Shown piece after piece: positions 28,563 to 38,103 of a stretch of DNA of 64,000 nucleotides. A model generated the notes under the pieces. The model saw only the letters and a program-made list of their open reading frames with translations. It did not search any database and was not told the DNA's origin. Source of the stretch: CAVYXK01 sp963708245 (GTDB lineage Bacteria; Pseudomonadota; Alphaproteobacteria; Acetobacterales; Acetobacteraceae); assembly GCA_963708245.1 (NCBI GenBank), contig OY970201.1, forward strand, positions 3,844,001-3,908,000. Direction: 5' to 3'. Each line of letters opens with the position of its first letter. Position 1 is the stretch's first letter. A program made the position numbers and the translations under genes.

Positions 28563-29744
28563 TCAGAACAGATCGGAGAGCTTGCGCTGGTGATGGGTGT
28601 CGATCGACACCTCGGCGCTCATGCCCGCTGACAGCGGCGGATCATTCGGACCCTGATTGATATCGACCCGCACCGGCACCCGCTGCACCACCTTCACCCA
28701 ATTGCCGGAAGAATTCTCTGCCGGCAGCACGGAAAATTCCTGGTCGGTCGCCGGCGCGATGCTCTGCACCGTGCCGTGCCAGACGTGGCCCGGATAGGCA
28801 TCAACTGTCACCGTCGCGGACTGACCCTGGCGTGCATAGGTCAGGTTGGTCTCCTTAGGCTCGGCCGCCATCCACATATCGTCGGTCTCCACGAGCCCAA
28901 AGGCGGCGGTGCCGGCGGGCAGGAACTGACCAGGCTGCAGCTTGCTCACCTCGGTTACGATGCCGTTGAACGGTGCGCGGACGGTAGCGTGGCGGAACTC
29001 GCGCTCCCCTTCGGCAAGCTGGGCCTGAGCCTGCTTGTAAGCCGGCATATTGGTCACCGGGATATCGGCTTTGCCGCCTAACCGGGCCAGCGCCGCCTTT
29101 TCCTGTGCATTGTTGGCACCCAGAGCGGCTTGGTCCGACGCAAGCTTGTACTTGGCGTCGTCGTATTGCTGTTCAGTAACCGCCCGCTCCTTTACCAGCT
29201 CGGCGTAGCGGTCATAGGTCGCTTGGTCGGCATCCACCATCGCCTGCTGAGCCGCCACCTGGCGCTGGGCATGCACGTAGTCCGCCTTCAGCAAGTCGAG
29301 GTTCAGCACGGCCTGCGCCAGATTGGCACGCGCGTTGTCGAGCGCGATCTGGAACTTGAGCGGGTCGAGGCGGAATAGCACCTGGCCCTTCTTCACGTGC
29401 TCGCCCTCTTGCACCGGGATCTGATCCACGATCCCGGAAACGTCCGTGGAAACGGTCAGAAGATTGGCTTGCACGTACGCATCGTCGGTTTCCACATAGC
29501 GGCCGCCGCTCAGCCAATGGTACACGCCGCCGACGATCAGGACGACCGCTCCGAGGGCGAAGAGCGCGTAGCGCAACCGCCGGCGGGACCGGCGGCATGG
29601 AGCGGCCTCGGCAGGCTTCTCCGGCTCGCGGCGGACCACCGGGGCGGGGGCATCGGCGATTGTCGCCACTCGAGGGCGGGCGGGAGAGGCCGGTGCGTCG
29701 GCACGCGGCGCGGTGCGGACATCGGAGGGGGCGTCGGCTGGCAT
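28563..29744 (-). CDS. HlyD/EmrA-family efflux adaptor
   Basis: A membrane-fusion protein of 393 residues. A proline/alanine-rich cytoplasmic tail of about 55 residues precedes one membrane helix (ALFALGAVVLIVGGVYHWLS). The EmrA-type core follows, with GRYVETDDAYVQANL near residue 80, the lipoyl half GIVDQIPVQEGEHVKKGQVL, a coiled-coil hairpin and the beta-barrel with VDINQGPNDPPLSAGMSAEV. ATG 29744 gives the conserved layout; more upstream in-frame starts would overlap the rplY region. It pairs with the DHA2 gene just downstream and would connect it to an outer-membrane channel. Confidence 0.88.
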   Translation of the reverse strand: MPADAPSDVRTAPRADAPASPARPRVATIADAPAPVVRREPEKPAEAAPCRRSRRRLRYALFALGAVVLIVGGVYHWLSGGRYVETDDAYVQANLLTVSTDVSGIVDQIPVQEGEHVKKGQVLFRLDPLKFQIALDNARANLAQAVLNLDLLKADYVHAQRQVAAQQAMVDADQATYDRYAELVKERAVTEQQYDDAKYKLASDQAALGANNAQEKAALARLGGKADIPVTNMPAYKQAQAQLAEGEREFRHATVRAPFNGIVTEVSKLQPGQFLPAGTAAFGLVETDDMWMAAEPKETNLTYARQGQSATVTVDAYPGHVWHGTVQSIAPATDQEFSVLPAENSSGNWVKVVQRVPVRVDINQGPNDPPLSAGMSAEVSIDTHHQRKLSDLF

Positions 29745-29933
29745 GGCGGATCGTACAAGCACCTTATCGTATCGAGCATATACGGTTCGCCGATGTCGAA
29801 GTTCCAATGCACGAGCTCGCGCTCCGGCATGATCGGTCTGCTGGGCTGCGCCGGCTTGCCCGTATCGGCCGGTTCCGCTACATGGCCGCCGCGCGCCGCC
29901 CGGGGCGGCGCTGTGTTTGCGGGAGCACGGATC

Positions 29934-30632
29934 ATGGCCACTGTCGTCACCATTGAAGCCGAGGCGCGGGCGCGCGCCGGCAAGGGGGCGGCGCGGGCGA
30001 CCCGGCGGGCCGGCAAGGTCCCGGGCGTGATCTATGGCGCGCACACCCCGAACAGTCTGATCGCGTTGGATCCCCGCACCGTACTTCGGGAGCTGCAACG
30101 GCCCGGCTGGCAGTCACGCGTCTATGAAGTGAAGACGGACGGCAGCGCCGAACGCGCACTGATCCGGGACGTGCAGTACCATCCGGTGACTGATGCCCCG
30201 GAGCATGTCGACTTCCAGCGCCTCGCACCTGGCGAACGCATCCGCGTCGCCGTGCCGGTCCATTTCGAGAACGAGGGGCTAAGCGATGGGCTCAAGCGCG
30301 GCGGCGTACTCAACATCATCCGCCACACAGTCGAGGCGTATTGCGATCCGGACAATATCCCCGAGCGCTTTACTGCCGATCTGACCGGCCTCACGTTCAA
30401 CGACAACGTGCGCTGGCACGATTTGAAGGGCGCTGAAGGCGTCCAGCCGGTGATTGCCGATCGCGACTTCGTGGTCGCCACTGTGGCGCCCCCTACCAAG
30501 ATGGGCGAGCCCACCGCCGAGGCAACAGCCGCCACGGCCGCCGCCGCAGCCACCACTGCGGCCGCGGCTCCGGCCGCCGCTGCGCCTGCTGCGCCGGCCA
30601 AGGCTCCTGCGAAAGGCGCCACTCGCAAGTGA
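29934..30632 (+). CDS. rplY: 50S ribosomal protein L25 (Ctc form)
   Basis: A 5S-rRNA-binding ribosomal protein with the general-stress (TL5/Ctc) C-terminal domain. The N-terminal L25 domain includes GKGAARATRRAGKVPGVIYG near residue 14 and DVQYHPVTDAPEHVDFQRL. The C-terminal beta domain includes VAVPVHFENEGLSDGLKRGG. The tail from about residue 195 is an Ala/Thr-rich low-complexity extension ending in Lys/Arg, common in GC-rich alphaproteobacteria. ATG 29934 follows GGGAG. It is followed by pth, a conserved bacterial gene order. Confidence 0.93.
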   Translation: MATVVTIEAEARARAGKGAARATRRAGKVPGVIYGAHTPNSLIALDPRTVLRELQRPGWQSRVYEVKTDGSAERALIRDVQYHPVTDAPEHVDFQRLAPGERIRVAVPVHFENEGLSDGLKRGGVLNIIRHTVEAYCDPDNIPERFTADLTGLTFNDNVRWHDLKGAEGVQPVIADRDFVVATVAPPTKMGEPTAEATAATAAAAATTAAAAPAAAAPAAPAKAPAKGATRK

Positions 30633-30654
30633 CGCCACCCAACCGGCATACCCA

Positions 30655-30676
30655 CCTCTCCCGCTGTCGGGAGAGG
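30655..30676 (+). terminator. Hairpin between rplY and pth
   Basis: CCTCTCCCG (30655-30663) pairs perfectly with CGGGAGAGG (30668-30676) across a four-base loop CTGT. A short T-containing stretch (CGTTTCGT) follows. It could attenuate transcription from rplY into pth or stabilise the rplY message. The sequence also resembles a dispersed palindromic repeat. Confidence 0.5.
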
Positions 30677-30697
30677 CGTTTCGTACGTTGATGCGCC

Positions 30698-31279
30698 GTG
30701 CTGCTCTGGGTCGGGCTCGGCAATCCCGAGCCGGGGATGGCGCGCAACCGCCACAATATCGGCTTCATGGCGCTCGACACGATCGCCATCCGCTACGGGT
30801 TCGGCCCCTGGCGCCGCCGCTTCAAGGGCCTGGTCGCCGAGGGCACAGTAGATAATCAGAAGGTGCTCGGCCTCAAGCCGCAGACCTATATGAATGCCTC
30901 AGGCGAGAGCGTGCAGGCGGCCGCCGCATTCTACAAGCTGCCGCTCGAGGCGATTACTGCGTTCCATGATGAGCTGGACCTTGTGCCGGGGAAAGTGCGG
31001 GTGAAACGGGGCGGTGGCGCTGCGGGGCATAACGGGCTGCGCAGCATGGACCGGGTACCGAGCTCGTCGGACTATTGGCGGGTGCGCCTCGGCATCGGCC
31101 ATCCGGGGTCGAAGGAGCGTGTGCTCGGCCATGTGTTGAGCGATTTTGGGCCCGAGGACCGGGTCTGGCTGCTGCTGGTGCTCGACGCGGTGGCTGAGGC
31201 GGCGCCCCTTCTGGCCGAGGGGCGACCCGCCGACTTCATGACCAGGGTCGCGCTGCTGGCGCGGGAGAACGAGACATAG
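30698..31279 (+). CDS. pth: Peptidyl-tRNA hydrolase
   Basis: Releases tRNA from prematurely terminated peptidyl-tRNA. The 193 residues show WVGLGNPEPGMARNRHNIG at the start (with the catalytic His), LKPQTYMNASGESV, and FHDELDLVPGKVRVKRGGG with the conserved Asp. The GTG start at 30698 gives the canonical N-terminus. It lies between rplY and ychF, with one base before ychF, as in many proteobacteria. Confidence 0.94.
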   Translation: MLLWVGLGNPEPGMARNRHNIGFMALDTIAIRYGFGPWRRRFKGLVAEGTVDNQKVLGLKPQTYMNASGESVQAAAAFYKLPLEAITAFHDELDLVPGKVRVKRGGGAAGHNGLRSMDRVPSSSDYWRVRLGIGHPGSKERVLGHVLSDFGPEDRVWLLLVLDAVAEAAPLLAEGRPADFMTRVALLARENET

Positions 31280-31280
31280 G

Positions 31281-32372
31281 ATGGGCTTCAACTGCGGCAT
31301 CGTGGGCCTGCCCAATGTGGGCAAGTCCACGCTTTTCAATGCCTTGACGGCGGCCGCGGCGGCGGCGGCGAACTATCCGTTCTGCACTATCGAGCCGAAT
31401 GTCGGCCGGGTGCCGGTGCCCGACCGGCGGCTTGACGTGCTGGCCTCCATTGGCAGGTCGGCCAGGGTGGTGCCGACCTCGCTGGAATTCGTCGATATTG
31501 CCGGGCTCGTACGCGGGGCCTCGCGCGGCGAGGGGCTGGGCAACCAGTTCCTCGCAAATATTCGGGAAGTGGACGCGATCATCCACGTCCTGCGCTGCTT
31601 CGAGGATCCTGACGTGGCGCATGTCGAAGGCTCGGTCGATCCGATCCGCGATGCCGAGACGGTCGAGACCGAGCTGATGCTGGCGGACCTGGACAGCCTG
31701 GAGCGGCGCCTTGTCGGGTTGCAGAAGCGTGCGCGTGGCGGCGACAAGGAAAGCGCGGCGCAGCTTGCACTGATCGAGGCGATCGTTGAGGCCCTGGCGG
31801 CCGGCCGCCCCGCGCGCGCAGCCATCCCCGAAGGGCAGGCGGAGGCGGTACGCCGATTGCAGCTTCTAACCGCCAAGCCGGTGCTCTACGTCTGCAATGT
31901 CGAGGAAGCGGCAGCGGCGACGGGGAACGCGTTCTCTGCCCGTGTGGCGGAGCGTGCGGTGGTCGAGGGCGCGCGCGCCGTTGTGGTCTCGGCGGCGATC
32001 GAGGCAGAGGTGGCACAACTGCCGGAAGCCGATCGCGGTGAATTCCTCGCCGGATTGGGACTGCGCGATAGCGGGTTAGATCGAGTCATCCGCGCCGGAT
32101 ACGACCTGCTGGGACTGATCACCTTCTTCACCGTGGGGCCGAAGGAGGCGCGTGCCTGGACGGTGGTACGAGGCACGAAGGCGCCGCAAGCAGCCGGCCT
32201 GATCCACGGCGATTTCGAGCGCGGGTTCATTGCGTGCGAGGCCATCGCTTACGAAGACTATGTCGCCTGCGGTGGCGAGATCGGGGCCAAGGAAGCCGGG
32301 AAGATGCGGGTCGAAGGCCGGGAGTACCGCGTTGCCGACGGCGACGTGCTGCTGTTCCGCTTCAACGTCTGA
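31281..32372 (+). CDS. ychF: Redox-regulated ATPase YchF (Obg family)
   Basis: An OLA1/YchF P-loop NTPase of 363 residues that prefers ATP. It has G1 GLPNVGKSTLFNAL at residue 8, VDIAGLVRGASRGEGLGNQF (G3 region) near 72, a coiled-coil insertion around 130-190, and a C-terminal TGS domain with LITFFTVGPKEARAWTV and IHGDFERGFIACEAIAYED. It starts one base after the pth stop. The assignment is secure. Confidence 0.95.
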   Translation: MGFNCGIVGLPNVGKSTLFNALTAAAAAAANYPFCTIEPNVGRVPVPDRRLDVLASIGRSARVVPTSLEFVDIAGLVRGASRGEGLGNQFLANIREVDAIIHVLRCFEDPDVAHVEGSVDPIRDAETVETELMLADLDSLERRLVGLQKRARGGDKESAAQLALIEAIVEALAAGRPARAAIPEGQAEAVRRLQLLTAKPVLYVCNVEEAAAATGNAFSARVAERAVVEGARAVVVSAAIEAEVAQLPEADRGEFLAGLGLRDSGLDRVIRAGYDLLGLITFFTVGPKEARAWTVVRGTKAPQAAGLIHGDFERGFIACEAIAYEDYVACGGEIGAKEAGKMRVEGREYRVADGDVLLFRFNV

Positions 32373-32453
32373 TACCGGCAGCCGAGAAAGCGAGCTTACC
32401 CGCCACCCCCAGTCGGGAACGCATTCATGCGACCGGATGGCGGAGCCGCTTAT

Positions 32454-32750
32454 TCAGTGCAGCGCGATCGCGGCGAGCCCCGCCGCGTAGGAATCGACCA
32501 TCGCGGCCACAAGAACGCCGGGTACGCCCCAGAGGTACGCCTTACTCGGCTTCTCCGCCAAGCTCGCCCGCATTTCGGCAAGCAGCCCGATCAGGTCTGA
32601 TCTGGTGTATGCCAGCTCCGCCTTGGTCGCGAGATGGGGCAAGGTGTTGGTCAGCGTCGCGTCGATGCGGGTCAGCACCGGGACGATCTGCGCCAGAGTA
32701 CCCTTCACCTCGCGCATGTCAGCCTCCAGGCGGGTCACACGGACCTCCAT
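32454..32750 (-). CDS. Small coiled-coil protein with C-terminal membrane helix
   Basis: A 98-residue protein of unknown function. The first roughly 35 residues have heptad-like spacing (VTRLEADMREVKGTLAQIV). A basic/acidic middle follows (TKAELAYTRSDLIGLLAEM), then a C-terminal hydrophobic segment from about residue 72 (LWGVPGVLVAAMVDSYAAG). It would be a tail-anchored inner-membrane protein, similar in layout to small phage- or membrane-associated coiled-coil proteins. It lies between ychF and an MFS gene without coupling to either. Confidence 0.6.
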   Translation of the reverse strand: MEVRVTRLEADMREVKGTLAQIVPVLTRIDATLTNTLPHLATKAELAYTRSDLIGLLAEMRASLAEKPSKAYLWGVPGVLVAAMVDSYAAGLAAIALH

Positions 32751-32947
32751 CCGGCCATCGTAGGACCATGCCCGGGTCGATCAACCGGAGCGTCCGGCAT
32801 TTGCCGTCAATTCCTTCCGACCCCCACGCCGCATGTAGCCCAGAACCGTCAACCGCAACTTGCCGCGGAGGACCTGCACTCGGGTTCCGTGCACCCAGCC
32901 CCCGACTGGCGCAATCGCCGCCGAAGCGTCACACTCGCGTCCCGGAA

Positions 32948-34471
32948 ATGTCCGGAACCGAATCCAAAGCGCCGCACCGCGCCCTGATCACCGCCTGCGT
33001 CATGACGGCGACGCTGATGCAGATGCTCGATTCGGCGATCGCCAATGTCGCGCTGCCCTATATGCAAGGCAGCCTCTCCGCCACCCAGGAGGAGATCACC
33101 TGGGTGCTGACTTCCTACGTGATCGCAGCGGCGATCATGACAGCGCCGGTCGGCTGGCTCGCGGTTCGCTTCGGCCGCAAGCGGCTGTTCATCATCTGCC
33201 TGATCGGCTTCACCATTGCCTCCATGCTCTGCGGGGCCGCGCAGTCGCTGGCGCAAATGGTCGGGTTCCGCCTGTTGCAGGGAATGTGCGGCGCCGCCCT
33301 GGTGCCACTGTCGCAGGCCACCATGCTCGACATCTATCCCTTTTCGAAGCGCGCTTATGCGATGGCGATCTTCAGCTCCGGCGTGATGCTCGGCCCGATA
33401 ATGGGGCCGACGCTCGGCGGCTATCTGACTTACATGTACAACTGGCGCTACGTGTTCTACGTCAACCTTCCGTTCGGCATCGTCTCAATCATCGGGCTGG
33501 TGCTGTTCATGCCGGACTCCACATCGAAGCGGGAGCTGCGGTTCGACTGGTGGGGATTCGCCGCGCTGGCGCTGGGCGTCGGCGCGCTGCAGATGATGCT
33601 GGATCGCGGGCAGGAGCTCGACTGGTTTAGCTCACGCGAAATCATCATCGAGGCAACTCTGGCCGGGCTTGGGTTCTATCTGTTCGTCGTACATATGCTG
33701 ACGGCCCGCAGGCCGTTCCTGTCAACGGCTGTGTTCCGCGATCGCAATTTCGTCACCTCGGTGTCGATGACATTCTGCATCTCCATGGTGATGCTCGCGA
33801 CGTCGGCGCTGCTTGCGCCGTATCTTCAGGACCTGGCAAACTACCCGGTGTTCACCACCGGCATCGCGCTGGCCCCACGCGGGCTCGGCACGATGGCGGC
33901 GATGTTCTTCGCGAGCTGGCTCGCCAACTATGTCGATCAGCGCAGGATCATGGCGGCCGGGCTCATGGTGCTGGGCTTCGCGCTGCACGAGATGAGTACG
34001 TGGACGCCCGACGTTACCCAGGACCAGATGATGCTGACACTGATCGTGCAGGGATTCTCGACCGGACTGATCTTCAATCCGATGACGGTGCTGGCGTTCA
34101 TGACCCTGCCGGCGCAGCTTCGGGGGGAGGCGACCGCGTTGCAAGCGTTGGCGCGCAACATGGGTTCCGCCGTCGGCATTTCGGTGACCACGTTCACGCT
34201 GGCGCGCAGCGCTCAGGTGATGCACGCCGACATCGCCGCGAACATCACGCCATTCGATCGGCTACTGCAAGGCACCGGCGCCGCCGCGCACTTCTACGAT
34301 CCGGCGACTGCCCATGGCGCGGCGCTTCTCGACCAGGAGATCCAGCGGCAATCGCAGATTATCGCCTATAACAACGATTTTCACATGATGGCGTTTATCG
34401 TCATTCCACCGCTGCTGCTGTTGTTGTTGCTGCGCCGCGGTGCTCGCGCGACTCCAGCGTCGGCGGAGTGA
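32948..34471 (+). CDS. DHA2-family MFS efflux permease (EmrB-like), second copy
   Basis: A 14-helix antiporter of 507 residues, clearly paralogous to the gene at 27010-28554. It has LDSAIANVALPYMQGSL near residue 27, PVGWLAVRFGRKRLF, and GVMLGPIMGPTLGGYLTYMY near 145. The ATG at 32948 directly precedes the conserved MFS start; the long in-frame extension upstream is not coding-like. Unlike the first copy it has no adaptor gene beside it, so it may borrow one or act alone. The substrate is unknown. Confidence 0.9.
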   Translation: MSGTESKAPHRALITACVMTATLMQMLDSAIANVALPYMQGSLSATQEEITWVLTSYVIAAAIMTAPVGWLAVRFGRKRLFIICLIGFTIASMLCGAAQSLAQMVGFRLLQGMCGAALVPLSQATMLDIYPFSKRAYAMAIFSSGVMLGPIMGPTLGGYLTYMYNWRYVFYVNLPFGIVSIIGLVLFMPDSTSKRELRFDWWGFAALALGVGALQMMLDRGQELDWFSSREIIIEATLAGLGFYLFVVHMLTARRPFLSTAVFRDRNFVTSVSMTFCISMVMLATSALLAPYLQDLANYPVFTTGIALAPRGLGTMAAMFFASWLANYVDQRRIMAAGLMVLGFALHEMSTWTPDVTQDQMMLTLIVQGFSTGLIFNPMTVLAFMTLPAQLRGEATALQALARNMGSAVGISVTTFTLARSAQVMHADIAANITPFDRLLQGTGAAAHFYDPATAHGAALLDQEIQRQSQIIAYNNDFHMMAFIVIPPLLLLLLLRRGARATPASAE

Positions 34472-34606
34472 GGTCTCGTGGAAAAGGGGTTCACAGTCGA
34501 CCTTCGTAGCGCTCCGTAAAGTCTCCGCGGCCCTCAGTGGGATCGCTTTCCGAACCGCGATCCCAGCAAGGTGCGCCAAGTAGCGTTTGCAGACTGCACG
34601 CCCCCG

Positions 34607-36121
34607 TCATCGCAGCGGCGGCAGCAGGGCTGCGGCATAGGCGGCCGGGTTCTTGATGAGGAAATGGGCCACATCCAGATCTAATTCGCGGCCCTCCGCC
34701 GCAGGGCAGGCGCTGCGGATAGCCACGATTTCCGCTGGCGGCACGCCAGCCCGGATGTTTCGGGCGCGATTAATCGCCGCCGCCATCGGCTGAACGCCGG
34801 ACGCCAATTCCTGCAACTGCTGCTCGAGCGCAGCGATGCCGAGGCTTGTGCAGACTTGCGGCAGCACGCCGAGACCCTGGATCGGCCAGCCGCGAGGCGC
34901 CAGCAGGCGGCTCCAGGTGACAAACAACTCGCCGCCGTCGGGCAGCGTGGTGAGCGTCTGCACCAGACCCTTGCCGAATGTCGAGCTCCCCACCACAACG
35001 GCGCGCCCTCGATCCGCCAGCGCCGCGGCCAGAACTTCAGCGGCGCTGGCGGTACGCCCATCGACCAGCACGATCACCGGCACGTCCTTCGCCAGCTCGT
35101 CGCCGGCTGAATTCCAGATGCGATTGGCCGCGGGGTCACGCCCTTGCTCGAGGGAAACGACGCCGGCGGGCAGCAACTCGTCCGCCACGGAGACTGCCTC
35201 GCGCAGCAGCCCACCGCGATTGCCACGCACATCGAGCACGATCCCATCGGGCTGGTGGCGGGCGTTGAACGCGGCCGCGATCGGCTCGGCGACGCCCGTA
35301 TCGGTATTGCGGCTGAAAGCCGTCAGCCGCAATACTAGCATCGCCGCCACTCTCTGAGCGAAGACGGTCTGCGGCGGCACCGTGGTGTGGACCACGTCGG
35401 CCCGGTGCAGGCGACCGTCGTGCGTGCGCCACACCAGACGTACGGTGCTGCCCTCTGTGCCACCAAGCCAAGCAGCGACCGTCGCGCTCTCCTGCCTGGC
35501 GGTCGGCTGATCATTCACCGATAGAATGCGGTCGCCGACGTGAAGGCCGACGCCGATGGCCGGGCCGTCGGGAGCGATCGCCGTCACCACGATCATCCCC
35601 TGAACCGCGGCCACCGCCAGCCCGATCCCTGTGCTGCCCTCGCGCTCTGCCTCTTCTTGGGTGGCTTGGCCGGGTGGCACATAGCGCGAATAGGGATCGA
35701 AATGATTGAACATCTCGTCGAAGAAGGCCTGGATGATACCTTGTGTGCCGGCACGTCGGACCGCGGATGACGCTACCCACGCCGCCTGCGCAATCGATAC
35801 GGCAGCCGTGGCCCAGGCCTGCGGGGTGGGCACAGGCGGTTGCGGAGCAGCGTAGATCGTCCGTTGCATGGTCGTCAGCACGATCCGCCCGCCGCTCTCG
35901 GTCGCGATAAGATCGGGATCGAGCGCGGTCAGCCCACGCAAGCCCCAGATCGCGAGTTGCGGAACGGTGACGGGATCGAGCGCGCGCGGCGCAATGAAGG
36001 CAAGCGCCGTGGCGTAAACTTCAGTGGTCAGCGTCGGGTTGAAGTTGGGGGCTGGGAGAGAGGGCTCGGCGTAGACCGGGATCGCCAGAAGCAGCAGGAA
36101 CAGGAGGCCGAGCCGAATCAC
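34607..36121 (-). CDS. S41-family peptidase (CtpA-like) with PDZ domain
   Basis: A periplasmic C-terminal processing protease of 504 residues. The signal peptide spans about residues 1-18 (LGLLFLLLLAIPVYA). A helical N-terminal region of about 130 residues is followed by a PDZ domain (GSTGIGLAVAAVQGMIVVTA and GDRILSVNDQPTARQ) and the catalytic core. The core has LDVRGNRGGLLREAVSVADE, the Ser-bearing VDGRTASAAEVLAAALADRG and the Lys-bearing GSSTFGKGLVQTL. Its start overlaps the rnr stop by four bases (36118-36121). The substrate is unknown. Confidence 0.88.
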   Translation of the reverse strand: MIRLGLLFLLLLAIPVYAEPSLPAPNFNPTLTTEVYATALAFIAPRALDPVTVPQLAIWGLRGLTALDPDLIATESGGRIVLTTMQRTIYAAPQPPVPTPQAWATAAVSIAQAAWVASSAVRRAGTQGIIQAFFDEMFNHFDPYSRYVPPGQATQEEAEREGSTGIGLAVAAVQGMIVVTAIAPDGPAIGVGLHVGDRILSVNDQPTARQESATVAAWLGGTEGSTVRLVWRTHDGRLHRADVVHTTVPPQTVFAQRVAAMLVLRLTAFSRNTDTGVAEPIAAAFNARHQPDGIVLDVRGNRGGLLREAVSVADELLPAGVVSLEQGRDPAANRIWNSAGDELAKDVPVIVLVDGRTASAAEVLAAALADRGRAVVVGSSTFGKGLVQTLTTLPDGGELFVTWSRLLAPRGWPIQGLGVLPQVCTSLGIAALEQQLQELASGVQPMAAAINRARNIRAGVPPAEIVAIRSACPAAEGRELDLDVAHFLIKNPAAYAAALLPPLR

Positions 36122-38103
36122 CTGAAACGGGACCGCTTCCCCGATTGTCGGGCGCGGCCTACGGGCTGCGCCGGAACGCCTTGCATGAGCTGGAACGCGA
36201 GGCTGCCGGTGACCGCGTTGGCCTCCGCAAGCCGCACCTCGACTTCCTGTCCCAGGCGGAAAACGAGGCGGGTGCGCCGGCCGGTCAACGTTTGCTCTCG
36301 CTCATCATGCTGCCACAAATCGTCGGGCAGCGCGGAGCGCGGAACAATGCCGCTCGCCCCATTTTCCGTCACTGTGACAAAAAGGCCAAAGCGCGTGACG
36401 CCGGAGATGCGAGCGTCGAACGTCGACCCCACTCTCGTGGACATGAATGCCGCCAGATAGCGGTCGATGGCGTCGCGCTCGGCCGCTTGGGCGCGCCGTT
36501 CGGTCGCGGTGAGGTGCTCGGCAATCGCATCGAAGCGTGCGTCTGCCGCGTGCTCCAGCCTCCCGAGTTGCAGAGCGCAGATGAGTGCCCGATGCACGAG
36601 CAGGTCGGCATAGCGCCGAATCGGGCTGGTGAAATGCGTGTAGCGCGGCAACGCCAAGCCGAAATGACCGATATTGTGCGGGCTGTAGGCGGCCTGCGAT
36701 TGGCTGCGCAGGACCACCTCGTTCACCACCGGCGCATCGGCGGTACCAGCGACGCGCCGCAATACGCTGTCGAGGTCACTTGGACGCAGTCGATCGCCAG
36801 CCTGCAAGGAGATCCCGAAGCCGCGCAGGAAGTTGCGCAACTCTTCTAGCTTCTCGACCGAAGGCGGCGCATGGACGCGGTACATGCAGACGGCGTGGCG
36901 CCGCTCCAATTCCTCGGCGGCGGCGACGTTGGCGAGGATCATGAACTCTTCGATTAGCCGATGGCTGTCGAGCCGAGGCCGGGGCACCACTGCTTGCACT
37001 CGGCCCTGGTGGTCAAGCGCGACCTGGCGTTCGGGCAGGTCGAGATCGAGTGTGCCGCGGGCCTGCCGGGCCGCGAGCAGAGCGCGGAAGGCGGTATAGA
37101 GCGCGGGGAGCGGCAGCCCGAGCGTCTCGTTGCGATCATGCGCGAGCTGCACCTGTTCGTAGGTGAGGCGCACCGCGCTGCGCATCAGGCCATGACCGAA
37201 ACGATGTTTCACCTTGCGTCCGTTGGCGTCGATGCGAAGCTCGACGAACAGGCAGGCACGATCTTCCTGTGGGCGCAGGCTGCACCAAACGTTGGAGAGC
37301 GCCTCCGGCAGCATCGGCACGACGCGGTCGGGAAAATAGACACTGTTGCCGCGTTCCAGGGCGGTGGCGTCCAGAGCCGTATCCGAGCGGACGTAGTGCG
37401 CAACGTCGGCGATGGCGACGATCAGGCGGAAGCCGGTCCTGTCCGGCTCGGCGAACACCGCATCGTCGAAATCGCGCGCATCCGGTCCGTCAATAGTCAC
37501 CAACGGAACCTGGCGCAGGTCCTCCCGATCGCCGAGCGCCGGCGGGGCGGCACGATCGGCCTCGGCGAGTGCCTCGGCGGAGAAGACGTGCGGGATGTCG
37601 TGCGTGGCGATAGCGATCAGGCTGATCGAGCGGGCGTCGCCCATTCGCCCGAGCCGCTCGATCACTCGCGCCGGTTTGAGGCCGAGCTGATGGTGCGGGA
37701 GAGGTTCGGCCAGCACGATCTCGCCGGATTCCGCGCCGGCGTCCTGACCAGGCGGCACGATCCATTCCGCTTTTGCGCGGCGGTCGGTCGGGACGATGCG
37801 CCCCTCCCGCGGACTGGGGCGGTACACGCCCAGCACCCGCCCTGGCGTGTCGGAAAGGCGCTTGATCGTGCGGCCCTCATAGCGGCCAGGCCCAGCGGGC
37901 CGAAGCCGGGCGAGGACGCGCTGACCCGGGGCGAGCGCGGGCCGGCCATGCGGTTCCGGCGCCATCAGCACTTGCGGCGGCGGCCCCTCGCCGTCCCACT
38001 CGACGGGCCGGGCGAGCGCATCGCCGTCAGGGTCGGTGCCGGTCACCAGCACAACGGCGGTTTCCGGAAGGTGGGGGTGGCTGCGGCGGGGTGGACGTTT
38101 CAA
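36118..38103 (-). CDS. rnr: Ribonuclease R (RNB-family exoribonuclease)
   Basis: A 3'-to-5' exoribonuclease of 661 residues. Cold-shock-like domains come first (RIVPTDRRAKAEWIVPPGQ). The RNB catalytic domain has VTIDGPDARDFDDAVFAE (metal-binding Asp cluster) near residue 202 and YSPHNIGHFGLALPRYTHFT near 470. A C-terminal S1 domain follows (FDARISGVTRFGLFVTVTEN). It lacks the roughly 100-150-residue helix-turn-helix N-terminus of E. coli RNase R, so it is a short form. It overlaps the DUF3445 gene by four bases upstream and the S41 gene by four bases downstream. Confidence 0.9.
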   Translation of the reverse strand: MKRPPRRSHPHLPETAVVLVTGTDPDGDALARPVEWDGEGPPPQVLMAPEPHGRPALAPGQRVLARLRPAGPGRYEGRTIKRLSDTPGRVLGVYRPSPREGRIVPTDRRAKAEWIVPPGQDAGAESGEIVLAEPLPHHQLGLKPARVIERLGRMGDARSISLIAIATHDIPHVFSAEALAEADRAAPPALGDREDLRQVPLVTIDGPDARDFDDAVFAEPDRTGFRLIVAIADVAHYVRSDTALDATALERGNSVYFPDRVVPMLPEALSNVWCSLRPQEDRACLFVELRIDANGRKVKHRFGHGLMRSAVRLTYEQVQLAHDRNETLGLPLPALYTAFRALLAARQARGTLDLDLPERQVALDHQGRVQAVVPRPRLDSHRLIEEFMILANVAAAEELERRHAVCMYRVHAPPSVEKLEELRNFLRGFGISLQAGDRLRPSDLDSVLRRVAGTADAPVVNEVVLRSQSQAAYSPHNIGHFGLALPRYTHFTSPIRRYADLLVHRALICALQLGRLEHAADARFDAIAEHLTATERRAQAAERDAIDRYLAAFMSTRVGSTFDARISGVTRFGLFVTVTENGASGIVPRSALPDDLWQHDEREQTLTGRRTRLVFRLGQEVEVRLAEANAVTGSLAFQLMQGVPAQPVGRARQSGKRSRFR

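Noticed and set aside
32234..32947. Long in-frame extension upstream of the second DHA2 gene
   Set aside because: It overlaps ychF in another frame and the opposite small coiled-coil gene; MFS similarity starts at 32948.
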